From: Marinobacter sp. ANT_B65 | GTDB taxonomy: Bacteria; Pseudomonadota; Gammaproteobacteria; Pseudomonadales; Oleiphilaceae | NCBI RefSeq assembly: GCF_002407605.1 | Contig: NZ_NXGV01000002.1 | Location: 248,001 to 312,000, forward strand | Direction of reading: 5' to 3' | Length of the DNA stretch: 64,000 nucleotides | Part shown: piece after piece, positions 34,458 to 45,080 of the stretch | Layout of the letters: every line of letters starts with the position of its first letter | Position numbering within the stretch: position 1 is the stretch's first letter | Notes under the pieces: generated by a model | Seen by the model: the letters and a program-made list of their open reading frames with translations, nothing else | The model's database searches: none | What the model was told of the DNA's origin: nothing | Made by a program: the position numbers and the translations under genes

Positions 34458-37218
34458 GACGCAGAGCATGGGTATGAATAATGATGCAGAGAGTGTTGCG
34501 CGGCTGGAGGCCATCAGTCATGTCTATGGCGCGAGCGAGGCATTGCGGGACATCAATCTGAACGTGCCTGTTGGCTGCATGGTCGGGTTGATTGGTCCGG
34601 ATGGTGTGGGTAAATCCACATTGCTGGGACTGGTGGCCGGAGCCCGAAAACTGCAGCAAGGCAAGTTGCAGGTACTGGGAGGTGATATGTCCAGCTCCCG
34701 GTTTCGACGAGAGGTTTCACCGCGTATTGCCTATATGCCTCAGGGTCTTGGTGGCAATCTCTACCATACGCTGACAGTAGACGAGAACATTGGTTTTTTT
34801 GCCGACTTGTTCGGCCTTACCGGTGCGGCTCGAACTGAGCAGATTGATCGCCTGCTTGATGCCACAGGGCTGCTGGATTTCCGCAGCCGGCCTGCGGGCA
34901 AGCTCTCCGGAGGTATGAAGCAGAAACTGGGTTTGTGCTGTGCTCTTATCCATAACCCCGAGTTGCTGATTCTTGATGAGCCTACCACTGGGGTAGATCC
35001 TCTGTCGCGGCAGCGTTTCTGGGATCTGATTGACACTATCCGTCGCCAGCAGCCGTCCATGAGCGTGCTGGTTGCCACGGCCTATATGGAAGAAGCCGAG
35101 CGCTACGACTGGCTGGTTGCGATGGACAGCGGCGCCATTCTTGCGACGGGTTCCCCGGCCGAGTTAAAGCTGAAGATGGGCACAGAAACTCTGGATGATG
35201 CATTTATTGCCCTGTTGCCGGAAGAGCGCCAGGAATTCGTGTCCGGGGCCGGCAGCGAGCCGCAACTGATCAAAGATGATGGTTTGTCGGAAGGTGTCCC
35301 GGCGATAGAGGCTCGCAATCTCACCCTGCGTTTTGGTGATTTCACGGCGGTGAAAAACGTCAGCTTTACTATTCCGAAGGGCGAGATTTTTGGCTTTCTG
35401 GGCTCTAATGGATGTGGCAAGACCACAACCATGAAAATGCTCACGGGCCTGCTGGTACCTTCCGAGGGCGAGGTTTCCCTGTTCGGTTCGCCACTGGATG
35501 CCAGGGATCTGGCTACTCGTCAGCGTGTTGGTTATATGTCCCAGTCGTTCTCGCTCTATAGCGAGTTGACTGTGCGTCAGAATCTGGAATTACATGCCCG
35601 TCTGTTCCATCTGCCGGCAGAGACTATTGAACCCAGGGTGAATGAACTCACTCAGCAGTTTGGCCTTGCTGACGTACTGGAGCAGTTTGCCGGAGACCTG
35701 CCTCTGGGGGTGCGCCAGCGATTGTCTCTGGCCGTAGCTGTTGTGCACTCCCCCGAACTGTTAATTCTTGATGAACCTACCTCCGGGGTGGATCCGGGTG
35801 CCCGTAACCGCTTCTGGACCTTATTGTTGAAACTGTCCAGGGAAGACGGTGTCACCATTTTCATTTCTACCCATTTCATGAACGAAGGCGAGCGTTGCGA
35901 CAGGATTTCCCTGATGCATGCCGGTGAGGTGCTGGCTTGTGACACGCCTGCGGAGCTGGTCCGTGAAGCTCAGGCCGACAACCTTGAAGCTGCGTTTATG
36001 AAGACCCTTGAAGCGGTTGATAAAGAACCGGAGGGCCATGGTGATGGTAAGGTCCTGAATACGGACAGCGCATCTCCACAGCGATACGGGGCGTTCAGCC
36101 TGAGGCGTCTTATGGCCTACGCTCGCCGTGAATTCCGGGAGCTGTTGCGTGACCCTATCCGCATGGCCTTTGCCTTTATTGGCTCAGCTCTGCTTATGAT
36201 GATCCTTGGTTACGGCATTACCCTGGACGTGGAAGATCTTTCTTTCGCCGTACTGGATCAGGACCAGAGCCCCCAGAGCCAGGATTACATCACGGCGGTC
36301 TCGGGTTCCCGGTATTTTGTTGAGCAACCGCCGATTTCGACCATGGCTGAGCTGGAACAGCGCATGATATCTGGTGAACTCAGCCTCGCACTCTCATTCC
36401 CTCCGGGGTTTGGCAAGGATCTCAAAAGTGGCCGCTCTACAGAGATAGCTGTCTGGATAGATGGAGCCATGCCTTTTCGTGGAGAGACCATTCTCGGATA
36501 CATTCAGGGCCTCCATTTAAGTTATTTTGAGGACCTGATCCTGCGCACTTACGGGTCGGTACCCACTCTGAGTCTGGTCTCCATAAAAACCCGCTATCGG
36601 TATAATCAGGAGTTCCGGAGTCTGGATGCCATGGTGCCTGCAGTGATCCCTATTTTGCTGATTTTTATTCCGGCAATTCTTATGGCTCTGGGCATTGTGC
36701 GAGAGAAAGAGCTGGGCTCCATCACCAACCTCTACGTAACCCCTGTAACCCGGCTGGAATTTTTGCTGGGCAAACAACTGCCCTATATCGGGTTCAGTAT
36801 GGTGAGCTATGCGAGTCTCGTATTGCTGGCTGTCTTCCTGTTTGATGTGCCCATCAAGGGCAGCTTGCTGACATTAACCGTGAGCGCCCTGCTCTTTGTG
36901 ACGGTTACCACTGGCCTGGGTCAGGTGATCTCGGCCTTTGCATCTACCCAGATTGCTGCTTTGGCGGCTACTGCCATTATTACCATCCTGCCGACGGTGC
37001 AGTTTTCCGGTCTGACCGAACCAGTATCTTCTTTGGAAGGCTTTACAGCAATTATTGGCCAGTTCTGGCCCGCCACCTGGTTTTTGGAAATTTCCCGGGG
37101 GGTGTTTACCAAGGGGCTGACCTTTGGTGACCTGCAACACGCCTTCCTGATACTGGCGGCTTTCATTCCCGTGCTCACGTTTTTATCCGTGGCATTACTC
37201 CGGAAACAGGGGCGCTGA
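34450..37218 (+). CDS. rbbA: RbbA-type ABC transporter: two ATPase domains fused to a permease
   Basis: The 922-residue fusion contains ABC domain 1 (about 15-240; Walker A GPDGVGKSTLLG, signature LSGGMKQK, LLILDEPTTGVDP) and ABC domain 2 (about 285-505; Walker A GSNGCGKTTTMKM, LLILDEPTSGVDP). The second signature is degenerate (PLGVRQRLSL instead of LSGGQ). An ABC-2 permease domain follows (about 555-920) with six membrane helices. This order is that of E. coli RbbA, described as a ribosome-associated ATPase yet encoded with transporter partners. The neighbours (membrane fusion protein upstream, YhhJ-like permease downstream, sharing one base of stop and start) support an export role. Substrate unknown. 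Confidence 0.92.
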   Translation: MAETQSMGMNNDAESVARLEAISHVYGASEALRDINLNVPVGCMVGLIGPDGVGKSTLLGLVAGARKLQQGKLQVLGGDMSSSRFRREVSPRIAYMPQGLGGNLYHTLTVDENIGFFADLFGLTGAARTEQIDRLLDATGLLDFRSRPAGKLSGGMKQKLGLCCALIHNPELLILDEPTTGVDPLSRQRFWDLIDTIRRQQPSMSVLVATAYMEEAERYDWLVAMDSGAILATGSPAELKLKMGTETLDDAFIALLPEERQEFVSGAGSEPQLIKDDGLSEGVPAIEARNLTLRFGDFTAVKNVSFTIPKGEIFGFLGSNGCGKTTTMKMLTGLLVPSEGEVSLFGSPLDARDLATRQRVGYMSQSFSLYSELTVRQNLELHARLFHLPAETIEPRVNELTQQFGLADVLEQFAGDLPLGVRQRLSLAVAVVHSPELLILDEPTSGVDPGARNRFWTLLLKLSREDGVTIFISTHFMNEGERCDRISLMHAGEVLACDTPAELVREAQADNLEAAFMKTLEAVDKEPEGHGDGKVLNTDSASPQRYGAFSLRRLMAYARREFRELLRDPIRMAFAFIGSALLMMILGYGITLDVEDLSFAVLDQDQSPQSQDYITAVSGSRYFVEQPPISTMAELEQRMISGELSLALSFPPGFGKDLKSGRSTEIAVWIDGAMPFRGETILGYIQGLHLSYFEDLILRTYGSVPTLSLVSIKTRYRYNQEFRSLDAMVPAVIPILLIFIPAILMALGIVREKELGSITNLYVTPVTRLEFLLGKQLPYIGFSMVSYASLVLLAVFLFDVPIKGSLLTLTVSALLFVTVTTGLGQVISAFASTQIAALAATAIITILPTVQFSGLTEPVSSLEGFTAIIGQFWPATWFLEISRGVFTKGLTFGDLQHAFLILAAFIPVLTFLSVALLRKQGR

Positions 37219-38339
37219 TGATGGAATCTCTCGGAACTATATGGAACCTGGGTGTTAAAGAGCTGCGCAGCGTCTGGCACGACAAGGTTCTGCTGATCTT
37301 TGTGTTGCTGGCTTTTACTTTGATTGTCTATACCGCGGGCTCTGCGGGCTCCATGGAACTGCACAATGCGCCTGTGGCGGTAGTGGATGAAGATCAGACA
37401 GCGCTTTCCGGCCACGTTATAGACTCGCTGCAACAGCCATGGTTTCTGAAGCCCGATCTCGTTAGTTTTAACCAGATTGACGAGATGCTGGATCAAGGCA
37501 CCCATACTTTTGCCCTGATCATTCCGGAGGGTTTTGAGCGGGACGTACGCAGTGGAAAAGTATCCAGTCTGCAACTGGATATTGATGCCACACGGATGAC
37601 ACAGGCGTTTATTGGCGCCAGCTACATTGAACAGATAATTACCACTGAAGTGGCGGAATATCTGGAGACAGGAAGCTCCGCCAGTTCGCTTCCGGTAGAA
37701 CTGATTACCCGGATCAGCTTTAATCCGAATCTCGACGGCACCTGGTTCGGCGGCGTAATGGAGCTGATCACCGAGATTACTCTGATCAGTATCATCCTTA
37801 CCGGTGCCGCGCTGATTCGGGAGCGCGAACATGGCACGGTGGAGCACCTGATGGTGATGCCCGTAAGGCCCTTCGAGATTATGGCTGCCAAGGTCTGGGC
37901 AAACGGTCTGGTGGTTATGCTGGCGGCTACGCTTTCCATCACTATCGTGATCCAGGGCGTGCTTGCAGTGCCTGTGCAGGGTTCGGTTTTATTGTTCCTG
38001 TTTGGCGCCCTGATTCATCTGTTTTCCACCACAGCTATCGGTATCCTGATTGGCACAGTGGCACGCACCATGCCGCAGTTCGGTTTGCTGCTGATCCTTA
38101 CCATTCTGCCGCTGCAACTGCTCTCTGGTGGCATTACGCCCAGAGAAAGCATGCCGGATCTGGTACAGAACATTATGCTGGCAGCACCCACCACTCACTT
38201 CGTGAGCATGGCTCAGGCAATTCTCTATCGGGGTGCAGGGCTTGAGGTGGTGTGGCCACAGATGCTGGCGTTGATAGGTATAGGTGTAGTGTTCTTCACA
38301 ACGGCGCTGGCTTTGTTCCGGCGGCATCTGGCGGTTTAG
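37218..38339 (+). CDS. YhhJ-like ABC-2 permease
   Basis: The 373-residue ABC-2 permease has an N-terminal helix (about 25-42) and a periplasmic domain (about 45-175). Five C-terminal helices follow, with the family motif [21 protein letters not shown] and [17 protein letters not shown]. It is the second permease of the system, pairing with the permease half of the RbbA-type protein. The start may be 37218 or the adjacent in-frame ATG at 37221; the stop of rbbA overlaps it. It ends the operon; no obvious terminator follows before tRNA-Pro on the other strand. Confidence 0.92.
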   Translation: MMESLGTIWNLGVKELRSVWHDKVLLIFVLLAFTLIVYTAGSAGSMELHNAPVAVVDEDQTALSGHVIDSLQQPWFLKPDLVSFNQIDEMLDQGTHTFALIIPEGFERDVRSGKVSSLQLDIDATRMTQAFIGASYIEQIITTEVAEYLETGSSASSLPVELITRISFNPNLDGTWFGGVMELITEITLISIILTGAALIREREHGTVEHLMVMPVRPFEIMAAKVWANGLVVMLAATLSITIVIQGVLAVPVQGSVLLFLFGALIHLFSTTAIGILIGTVARTMPQFGLLLILTILPLQLLSGGITPRESMPDLVQNIMLAAPTTHFVSMAQAILYRGAGLEVVWPQMLALIGIGVVFFTTALALFRRHLAV

Positions 38340-38442
38340 GCCCTGATACAGTTGTACCGGCGGATTCTGTTAGGAATGAGAAACAGGTCGTGCAGATGAC
38401 TGACAGGAAATAAACATAGTGCAGGAGAGAAATTCGGGAAAG

Positions 38443-38519
<77 letters not shown>

Positions 38520-38546
38520 ATCAACGGCCGGTATTATACTGATTCC

Positions 38547-39113
38547 CTAAGTTTTTACCAGACCCTGGCCCGATAAAAAAGCATCCGTAAACGCGCTGAG
38601 ATTGTCGTAGATTGCTACTCTGGCACCGTGGATCGGGCGTTTTTTCAGGTGGTATTCGGTATCTTCCCCGTTGCCGGTGCGAACCAGCACAGGTTGGCAC
38701 CCTTCAGCAAAACCTGCCTCCAGATCCTTGCGGCTATCGCCGACCATAACGGCTCCGTTCAGGGCACTCAGGTTAAAGTGACCGCGAATCTGTTCCAGCA
38801 GGCCGGTCAGGGGCTTGCGGCAACGACAGCCATCATCCGGGTGGTGGGGACAATAAGCGATGAAATCGATGCAGCCTCCCAAGGCTTCCAGCAACCGCTC
38901 CAGCTTTGCGTGCATGGCATTCAGCACGTCGGTACTGTAGTACCCCCGCCCGATCCCCGACTGATTGGTAGCTATGGCGATACGATGGCCAGCCTGACAA
39001 AGCCTGGCCATCGCCTCAATGCTGCCGGGAATGGGGTGCCATTCATCCGCAGAGCAGATGTAATTGCCGTCGTACTCGTTGATGACCCCGTCCCGGTCGA
39101 GGATGATCAGCAT
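38547..39113 (-). CDS. gmhB: D-glycero-beta-D-manno-heptose-1,7-bisphosphate 7-phosphatase
   Basis: GmhB is a HAD-family phosphatase of ADP-heptose synthesis for the lipopolysaccharide inner core. The 188-residue protein has catalytic Asp6 and Asp8 in [10 protein letters not shown], the [11 protein letters not shown] loop, the zinc-binding [15 protein letters not shown] segment that marks GmhB, and [11 protein letters not shown]. It starts 3 nt after the glyS stop in the same direction, so it is probably the last gene of glyQ-glyS-gmhB. The same order occurs near glyS in pseudomonads. Confidence 0.95.
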   Translation of the reverse strand: MLIILDRDGVINEYDGNYICSADEWHPIPGSIEAMARLCQAGHRIAIATNQSGIGRGYYSTDVLNAMHAKLERLLEALGGCIDFIAYCPHHPDDGCRCRKPLTGLLEQIRGHFNLSALNGAVMVGDSRKDLEAGFAEGCQPVLVRTGNGEDTEYHLKKRPIHGARVAIYDNLSAFTDAFLSGQGLVKT

Positions 39114-39116
39114 GTG

Positions 39117-41198
39117 TCAGCCAGCGGCAGGCAGCAATGAGATATCTGCAACGCGCAAAAACAGGTTATGCAGGCGGTTCAGCAGTGCAAGCCTGTTGTC
39201 CCGTACGGCTTCATCTTCAGCCATAACCATGACGTCGTTGAAGAAGCTGTCTACGGGTTCCTGCAGGGTCGCAAGTGACTGCAACGCGCTGGCATAGTCG
39301 CCCTGTTCAAACAGCGGGATTACCTTTTCTGCTTGCTGTTCTATCTGAGCGGCCAGGGTTTTTTCAGCTGTATCCTGTAGCAGGTTACTGTTGACGGTTT
39401 CGCCCAGGCTATCCCCACCCTGTTTGGCAAGGATGTTGGAAACCCGCTTGTTGGCACCAGCCAGGGCCAGAGCTTCCGGCAACTGGCGGAAAGCTTCCAC
39501 GGCTTTTACCCGGCGGTCGAAGTCCAGCGGACGGGTTGGTCTGCGGGCATGGACGGCCAGGTATACCTCGGCACTAATACCCTGCTCATCATAATGGGCC
39601 CGGAACCGGTCCAGCATGTAATCAACCACCTGAGAGGCAGTACCTTCCCCGGTCAGTCCGTTGAAGTTTTCCTCTGCCCATTCGCAACAGGTCTGCAGAT
39701 CCAGTGGCAGTTCGCGCTCGATGATAATACGCAGCACACCCAGAGAGGCTCGGCGCAGGGCGAACGGATCCCGGGTGCCGGAAGGTGGCTGTCCGATGCC
39801 AAACAGACCCACAAGCGAATCCAGACGGTCAGCGATGGCGAGGGCACAACTTGTGAGGGTTGTGGGCAGGCTGTCTTTGGCGAAGCGTGGCATGTACTGC
39901 TCGTTCATCGCTTTCGCTACATCGGCAGGTTCGCCATCGTTGGTTGCGTAGTACTGCCCCATGATGCCCTGAAGGTCGCTGAACTCCAGCACCATTTCAG
40001 TCACCAGGTCTGTCTTTGCGAGCATGGCTGCGCGCTCGGCCAGAGCCGGGTCGCTGCCAATAGCTGACGCTATTTTTTTGGCCAGCGCGGCAACCCGAAC
40101 AGATTTGTCGTAAATGCTGCCGAGCTTGTCCTGAAATACAATTGGTTTGAGCCGGTCAACGCGGTCTTCCAGGCGGGTTTTTCGGTCAGTTTCATAGAAA
40201 AAGGCCGCGTCTGAAAGCCGTGGACGAATGACCTTTTCGTTACCGGATATAACCTGAGACGGGTCCTTGCTCTCTATGTTGGCTACGGTAATGAACAGGG
40301 GCAGCATCTGGCCGCTGGCGTTTACTACATGGAAGTACTTCTGGTGCTCCTTCATGGAGGAGATCAGCGCTTCTGCCGGAACTTTCAGGAACCTGTCCTC
40401 AAAGCGCCCCATCAGAGGCACTGGCCACTCATTCAGGCCAGTGACTTCGTCCAGAAGATCTTCATCAATAACCGCTTCACCATCGGCTTCTGCTACGGCA
40501 AGGGCACTGACACCGGCGCGGATCTGCTCCCGGCGTTTTGCGAAATCTGCAATTACATAGCCTTCCTGCTCAAGTACAACTTCGTAATCCGCTGGAGTCG
40601 GAATAATCAGTTCTTTTGGGCAATGGAAACGGTGCCCCAGGGTTTTGTTGCCCGGAGTCAGCCCCATGATAGGTGCGTCAATGACCTTGTTACCAAAGAG
40701 CATCACCAGCCAGTGCACAGGCCTGACGAATTCGGTGCGGTGTGCGCCCCACCGCATCCGTTTGGGGATCGGTAGTGATGCGAGAGAGTTCTCAACCAGC
40801 CCGGAGAGCAGATCTACGGTGGGTTTGCCCTGCTCTACGGTGCGATAGACCAGCCAGGCGCCCTTGTCGGTTTCGAGGGTATCAAGCTGATCGGGAGTTA
40901 CGCCCAGAGATGTGGCAAAGCCGGTGAGCGCACGGGTGGGGTTACCGGCGTCATCGAAAGCGGCTTTCACGGCCGGGCCGCGCTTTTCAATAGGCTTATC
41001 CGGCTGGGCATCGGCCAGATCACGGATACGCACGGCCAGACGGCGTGGCGCGGCAAAGGATTCTACCTTGCCGAATACGATGCCAGCTTCTTCCAGGCCC
41101 TTGGTGATGCCCTGCGTGAAAGCATCCGACAGCGGCTTGAGTGATTTCGAGGGCAGTTCTTCAACGCCCAGTTCGACCAGAAAATCCTGTGTAGCCAT
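39117..41198 (-). CDS. glyS: Glycine--tRNA ligase beta subunit
   Basis: This is the beta subunit of the bacterial alpha2beta2 glycyl-tRNA synthetase. The 693-residue protein starts with the family's FLVELGVEELPSKSLKPL. It contains MRWGAHRTEFVRPVHWLVML, the HD-like segment around DLVTEMVLEFSDLQGIMGQY, DPFALRRASLGVLRI and the C-terminal anticodon-binding DALR-like region (PVDSFFNDVMVMAEDEAVRDN). The length is normal. Only 2 nt separate it from the glyQ stop. Confidence 0.98.
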   Translation of the reverse strand: MATQDFLVELGVEELPSKSLKPLSDAFTQGITKGLEEAGIVFGKVESFAAPRRLAVRIRDLADAQPDKPIEKRGPAVKAAFDDAGNPTRALTGFATSLGVTPDQLDTLETDKGAWLVYRTVEQGKPTVDLLSGLVENSLASLPIPKRMRWGAHRTEFVRPVHWLVMLFGNKVIDAPIMGLTPGNKTLGHRFHCPKELIIPTPADYEVVLEQEGYVIADFAKRREQIRAGVSALAVAEADGEAVIDEDLLDEVTGLNEWPVPLMGRFEDRFLKVPAEALISSMKEHQKYFHVVNASGQMLPLFITVANIESKDPSQVISGNEKVIRPRLSDAAFFYETDRKTRLEDRVDRLKPIVFQDKLGSIYDKSVRVAALAKKIASAIGSDPALAERAAMLAKTDLVTEMVLEFSDLQGIMGQYYATNDGEPADVAKAMNEQYMPRFAKDSLPTTLTSCALAIADRLDSLVGLFGIGQPPSGTRDPFALRRASLGVLRIIIERELPLDLQTCCEWAEENFNGLTGEGTASQVVDYMLDRFRAHYDEQGISAEVYLAVHARRPTRPLDFDRRVKAVEAFRQLPEALALAGANKRVSNILAKQGGDSLGETVNSNLLQDTAEKTLAAQIEQQAEKVIPLFEQGDYASALQSLATLQEPVDSFFNDVMVMAEDEAVRDNRLALLNRLHNLFLRVADISLLPAAG

Positions 41199-41200
41199 GG

Positions 41201-42235
41201 TTATGCTTTTCCCTTTTCCTGCTGTGCCTGCTTCTCTTTTTTGCCCTTCTTACCCTTGCCTTTGTTGTCGGCGGCCTCGGCTGCGGCCAGAACTTCCTGA
41301 CGCAGGGCCTCCTGGGCAAGCGGGAAACCGAGCTTGCGGCGGCTGTCGAAGTACGCCTGGGCAACGGCCCGTGCGAGAGTGCGTACGCGCAGGATAAAGC
41401 GCTGACGCTCGGTGACCGAGATGGCGTGGCGGGCGTCCAGCAGATTGAAGGTATGAGATGCTTTCAGAACCTGTTCGTAGGCTGGCAGAGCCAGTCCGGC
41501 TTCAATCAGTCTGGCGCTTTCGCGTTCATAGACATCAAAGCTGTGGAATAGGAACTCGGTGTCTGCGTACTCGAAGTTGTAGGTGGACATTTCCACTTCT
41601 TGCTGATGGAAAACGTCGCCGTAAGTGACCACGCCGTCCGGGCCTTCTGTCCAGACCAGGTCGTATACGCTATCGACCCCCTGGAGGTACATGGCGATGC
41701 GCTCAAGACCGTAGGTCAGTTCACCGGTAACCGGGTAGCATTCAAGGCCGCCCACCTGCTGGAAATAGGTAAACTGGGTAACTTCCATTCCGTTCAGCCA
41801 GATTTCCCAGCCCAGACCCCAGGCACCAAGCGTGGGCGATTCCCAGTTGTCTTCCACAAAGCGGATGTCGTGAATCAGCGGATCCAGCCCCAGGGCCCGC
41901 AACGAGTCGAGGTAGAGTTCCTGAATATTATCGGGTGAAGGTTTGAGCACTACCTGGAACTGGTAGTAGTGCTGCAGACGGTTCGGGTTCTCCCCGTAGC
42001 GGCCGTCTGTAGGGCGCCGGCTCGGCTGCACATACGCGGCATTCCAGGTTTCTGGCCCTATGGCCCGCAGGAAGGTTGCCGGGTGAAAAGTACCGGCTCC
42101 TACCTCCATATCCAGAGGCTGAAGTACCACGCAGCCTTGCTGCGCCCAGAAATTCTGCAGAGCCAGAATCAAGCCCTGAAAGGTCTTGATGTCCGGAGTG
42201 CTGTTCGTTGCCTTGTCGGTCGCCTTCTCTTTCAC
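41201..42235 (-). CDS. glyQ: Glycine--tRNA ligase alpha subunit
   Basis: This catalytic alpha subunit is recognised by [58 protein letters not shown] and the [13 protein letters not shown] region. The frame is open to 42313, but the family begins close to [10 protein letters not shown] prefer GTG 42235 (AGG about 8 nt upstream), giving 344 residues; the exact start is uncertain. An oddity is the Lys/Gln-rich C-terminal tail (about 20 residues after [10 protein letters not shown], pattern [10 protein letters not shown]), which typical GlyQ proteins lack. It is in frame with a normal stop, so it is real in this sequence. First gene of glyQ-glyS-gmhB. Confidence 0.93.
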   Translation of the reverse strand: MKEKATDKATNSTPDIKTFQGLILALQNFWAQQGCVVLQPLDMEVGAGTFHPATFLRAIGPETWNAAYVQPSRRPTDGRYGENPNRLQHYYQFQVVLKPSPDNIQELYLDSLRALGLDPLIHDIRFVEDNWESPTLGAWGLGWEIWLNGMEVTQFTYFQQVGGLECYPVTGELTYGLERIAMYLQGVDSVYDLVWTEGPDGVVTYGDVFHQQEVEMSTYNFEYADTEFLFHSFDVYERESARLIEAGLALPAYEQVLKASHTFNLLDARHAISVTERQRFILRVRTLARAVAQAYFDSRRKLGFPLAQEALRQEVLAAAEAADNKGKGKKGKKEKQAQQEKGKA

Positions 42236-42404
42236 AACATTTGCCTGCTGATTCAGTCTGTGTGTAGCCACTCTTCGGACTCGGTTTCGAGTCACTCCGG
42301 AGCCAATATTCAATTCGCTCGCAAGAGGGTCATTCGGAAAAAAGGCGCATTATACGCTCGCCAAAGCGGTATTTCTAAGTAGTCTTCATGCTCTTGATTT
42401 TGAA

Positions 42405-43781
42405 CTAGAAGAATGTGAGCCCTACTGCGAAGAGCTTTTCAACTTCTCTTACCCGTGACTTGTCTACCAGGAACAGGATGACGTGGTCATCGGGCTGCAC
42501 CCGCAGGTGGTCGTGGGCGATCAGTACCTCGTCGTGGCGTACAATTGCACCAATAGTTGCGCCCTGGGGCAGATTTATTTCATCCAGTCGCCGGCCAATA
42601 ACCTTGGATGATTTGTGGTCTCCGTGAGCAATGGCCTCAATGGCTTCGGCTGCCCCTCTGCGTAGCGAGTGGACGTTTACAACGTCGCCCCGACGCACAT
42701 GGGTAAGCAGGCTGCCGATGGTCGTTTGCTGGGGCGAAATTGCTACATCAATCTCGCCGCCCTGGATCAGATCCACATAGTCAGGATTGTTGATCAGGGT
42801 GAACACCTTGCGGGCGCCAAGGCGCTTGGCCAGCAGCGATGCCATGATATTGGCTTCGTCATCGTTGGTGACCGCGCAGAAAACATCGGTGTTTTCGATG
42901 TTTTCTTCCAGCAGTATGTCCTTGTCTGCGGCGTTCCCCTCAAGGACAACCGTCTTGCGGAGGTTTTCCGAGAGAAGCACGCAGCGTTCGTGATTGCGCT
43001 CCAGCAGCTTCACCTGAAAACGGTTTTCGAGGGTATGGGCCAGGCGTTGGCCTATGTTGCCGCCACCGCAGATAAAAATGCGTTTGTAGTTTTTAACCAG
43101 CGGTTGCAGTTCGCTCATGACCGAACGGATGTGATCGGTACCGGCGATGAAAAAAACCTCGTCACCGTCTTCAAGTACCGTGTCGCCCCGGGGCATGATG
43201 GCCCGGTCTTTACGGAAAATGGCGGCAACCCTGGTCTCGACCTTGGGCATGTGTGTGCGCAGATAAGACAGTTCACGGCCTACCAGAGGACCGCCTTCTG
43301 TAGCACGGATAGCGACCAGCCGGACCAGCCCCTTGGAAAACTCCAGCACTTGCAGGGCTCCGGGGTATTCAATCAGCCGCGTGATGTGGCGGGTAACCAG
43401 ATGCTCGGGGCTGATCATGACATCAATGGGAAATCCGCCCCCTTTCCCGAAAAGCTTGTTGTTGGACAGGTAGGCGCTGGCCCGTACACGGCTGATTTTG
43501 GTGGGCGTGTTATACAATATGCTCGCAATCTGGCAGGCGACCATGTTGGTTTCGTCGCTGTTGGTTACCGCGATCAGCATGTCGGCATCTTCTGCGTTAG
43601 CCTGGCTCAGCACCGTCGGATAGGAGGCCATGCCCTGAACTGTGCGAATGTCGAGGCGATCCTGCAGCTCGCGGAGACGTGCCGCGTCGGTGTCGATGAC
43701 CGTTATATCGTTGGCTTCGCTGGCGAGGTTTTCAGCCAGCGTGCCGCCCACCTGGCCGGCACCGAGGATCAGGATCTTCAT
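42405..43781 (-). CDS. trkA: Trk system K+ uptake regulatory protein TrkA
   Basis: TrkA is the cytoplasmic NAD-binding gating subunit of Trk potassium channels. The 458-residue protein has two RCK_N Rossmann repeats: [19 protein letters not shown] at the N-terminus and [19 protein letters not shown] near 233. Each is followed by an RCK_C domain. The start overlaps the rsmB stop as ATGA, so it is the last gene of def-fmt-rsmB-trkA. The membrane partner TrkH/TrkG is not in this window. Confidence 0.97.
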   Translation of the reverse strand: MKILILGAGQVGGTLAENLASEANDITVIDTDAARLRELQDRLDIRTVQGMASYPTVLSQANAEDADMLIAVTNSDETNMVACQIASILYNTPTKISRVRASAYLSNNKLFGKGGGFPIDVMISPEHLVTRHITRLIEYPGALQVLEFSKGLVRLVAIRATEGGPLVGRELSYLRTHMPKVETRVAAIFRKDRAIMPRGDTVLEDGDEVFFIAGTDHIRSVMSELQPLVKNYKRIFICGGGNIGQRLAHTLENRFQVKLLERNHERCVLLSENLRKTVVLEGNAADKDILLEENIENTDVFCAVTNDDEANIMASLLAKRLGARKVFTLINNPDYVDLIQGGEIDVAISPQQTTIGSLLTHVRRGDVVNVHSLRRGAAEAIEAIAHGDHKSSKVIGRRLDEINLPQGATIGAIVRHDEVLIAHDHLRVQPDDHVILFLVDKSRVREVEKLFAVGLTFF

Positions 43782-45079
43782 GATTCAGGTTTCTCCAGTA
43801 CGGCATAGAAAAAGCCGTCATGGCTGGTTTGATCGGGGAGAAGCTGTCGCCCCGCACCCATATTCCGCCCCCACAGGACCTCTGGCTCAATAAGCACAGC
43901 GGTGCTTTGTTGTTTGAGGAATCGTTGAATTATACGGTGGTTTTCCTGGGGGAACACGGAGCAGGTCGCATAGACCAGGCGTCCACCCGGCTTGAGTACG
44001 GACCACATGGCTGCAAGAAGGCCGAGCTGTATGGCTGCCAGAGGTACAACGTCGGTTTCCCTCCGCAACAGTTTGATGTCCGGATGGCGGCGGATTACGC
44101 CGCTGGCGCTGCAGGGTACGTCGAGCAGGATGCGGTCAAAAGGCTCTCCGTCCCACCATTGTTCAATGTCTGCGGCATCTGCCTGCAGCAGGGTGGCGTG
44201 CAGGTCCAGCCGGTCCAGATTCTCCTGAACCCTGGGCAGGCGCATGGCGGATTCATCGATGGCAACGACTTCCGCCAGTTCTGCCTGACTTTCAAGAATA
44301 GCGCAGGTTTTTCCGCCGGGTGCCGCGCAGGCGTCCAGAACCCTTTGCCCCTGCGCGAGGTCCAGCATGGTTGTACAGAGCTGTGCAGCTTCGTCCTGAA
44401 CGCTGACTGCCCCGTCGGCAAACCAGGGCAACTGATCAACCTGTATTGGTCTGCTGAGCTGGATGCCATGAGGTGCAAAGCTGGTTGCTGTGGCTTCAAT
44501 TTCTGCTTCGTTCAGTTGCGCGAGGTATTCGTCGCGGCTGAAGCGCAGAGCGTTCACCCTCAGTGTCATCGGGGCCTGCGCGTTGTTCGCTTCGAGAATC
44601 TGTTGCCAGTCGTCAGGCCAGTTATGGCGAAGCTTTTCCACCATCCAGACGGGATGGCTGAAACGGCTGGCATCGGTTTTCGGCTCTGGCGCACCTTCAC
44701 GCTCGGCGGAGCGCAAAACCCCATTTACCAGGCCAGTAAGATGAGGTTTATCGAGCGCGCGGCAGGCCTCTACGGATTCGTTCAGAACAGCGTAGGTAGC
44801 CTGCTGGCTGAAGCGGAGCTGAAACAGCGCGACCAGCATCAGATGATGAACAATACGGTCAGGTTTTTTTATCGGTTTTTTCAGCCGGGATTCCAGTTCG
44901 CTGTCAAGGCGATGAAACCAGCGGCAGGTGCCGTAACAGAGTGCCTGAAGGGCCGGGCGTTCATTGGGAGAAAGGCGCTGCAAAGCCGGGGGCAGGCACT
45001 GGGATAGAGATTCGCCGTTTTCCACTGCCAGCAATACGCTGGCAGCAATCGCTCGCATAGGCAGATCGTAGCCGTCCAT
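43778..45079 (-). CDS. rsmB: 16S rRNA (cytosine-967-C5) methyltransferase
   Basis: RsmB (also Sun) is an SAM-dependent methyltransferase acting on C967 of 16S rRNA. An N-terminal NusB-like domain (about 1-140) precedes the Nop2/Sun catalytic domain with [15 protein letters not shown] (SAM site), [17 protein letters not shown] and [14 protein letters not shown], giving both conserved cysteines. The frame is open to 45124, but I choose ATG 45079, one nucleotide after the fmt stop with AGGAG 10 nt upstream; this gives 433 residues as usual. Coupled to trkA by ATGA. Confidence 0.95.
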   Translation of the reverse strand: MDGYDLPMRAIAASVLLAVENGESLSQCLPPALQRLSPNERPALQALCYGTCRWFHRLDSELESRLKKPIKKPDRIVHHLMLVALFQLRFSQQATYAVLNESVEACRALDKPHLTGLVNGVLRSAEREGAPEPKTDASRFSHPVWMVEKLRHNWPDDWQQILEANNAQAPMTLRVNALRFSRDEYLAQLNEAEIEATATSFAPHGIQLSRPIQVDQLPWFADGAVSVQDEAAQLCTTMLDLAQGQRVLDACAAPGGKTCAILESQAELAEVVAIDESAMRLPRVQENLDRLDLHATLLQADAADIEQWWDGEPFDRILLDVPCSASGVIRRHPDIKLLRRETDVVPLAAIQLGLLAAMWSVLKPGGRLVYATCSVFPQENHRIIQRFLKQQSTAVLIEPEVLWGRNMGAGRQLLPDQTSHDGFFYAVLEKPES

Positions 45080-45080
45080 G

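Noticed and set aside
42669..45007. Two long plus-strand open frames (379 and 395 codons) over trkA and rsmB
   Set aside because: Antisense to two well-supported genes, no start signals and no domain pattern.
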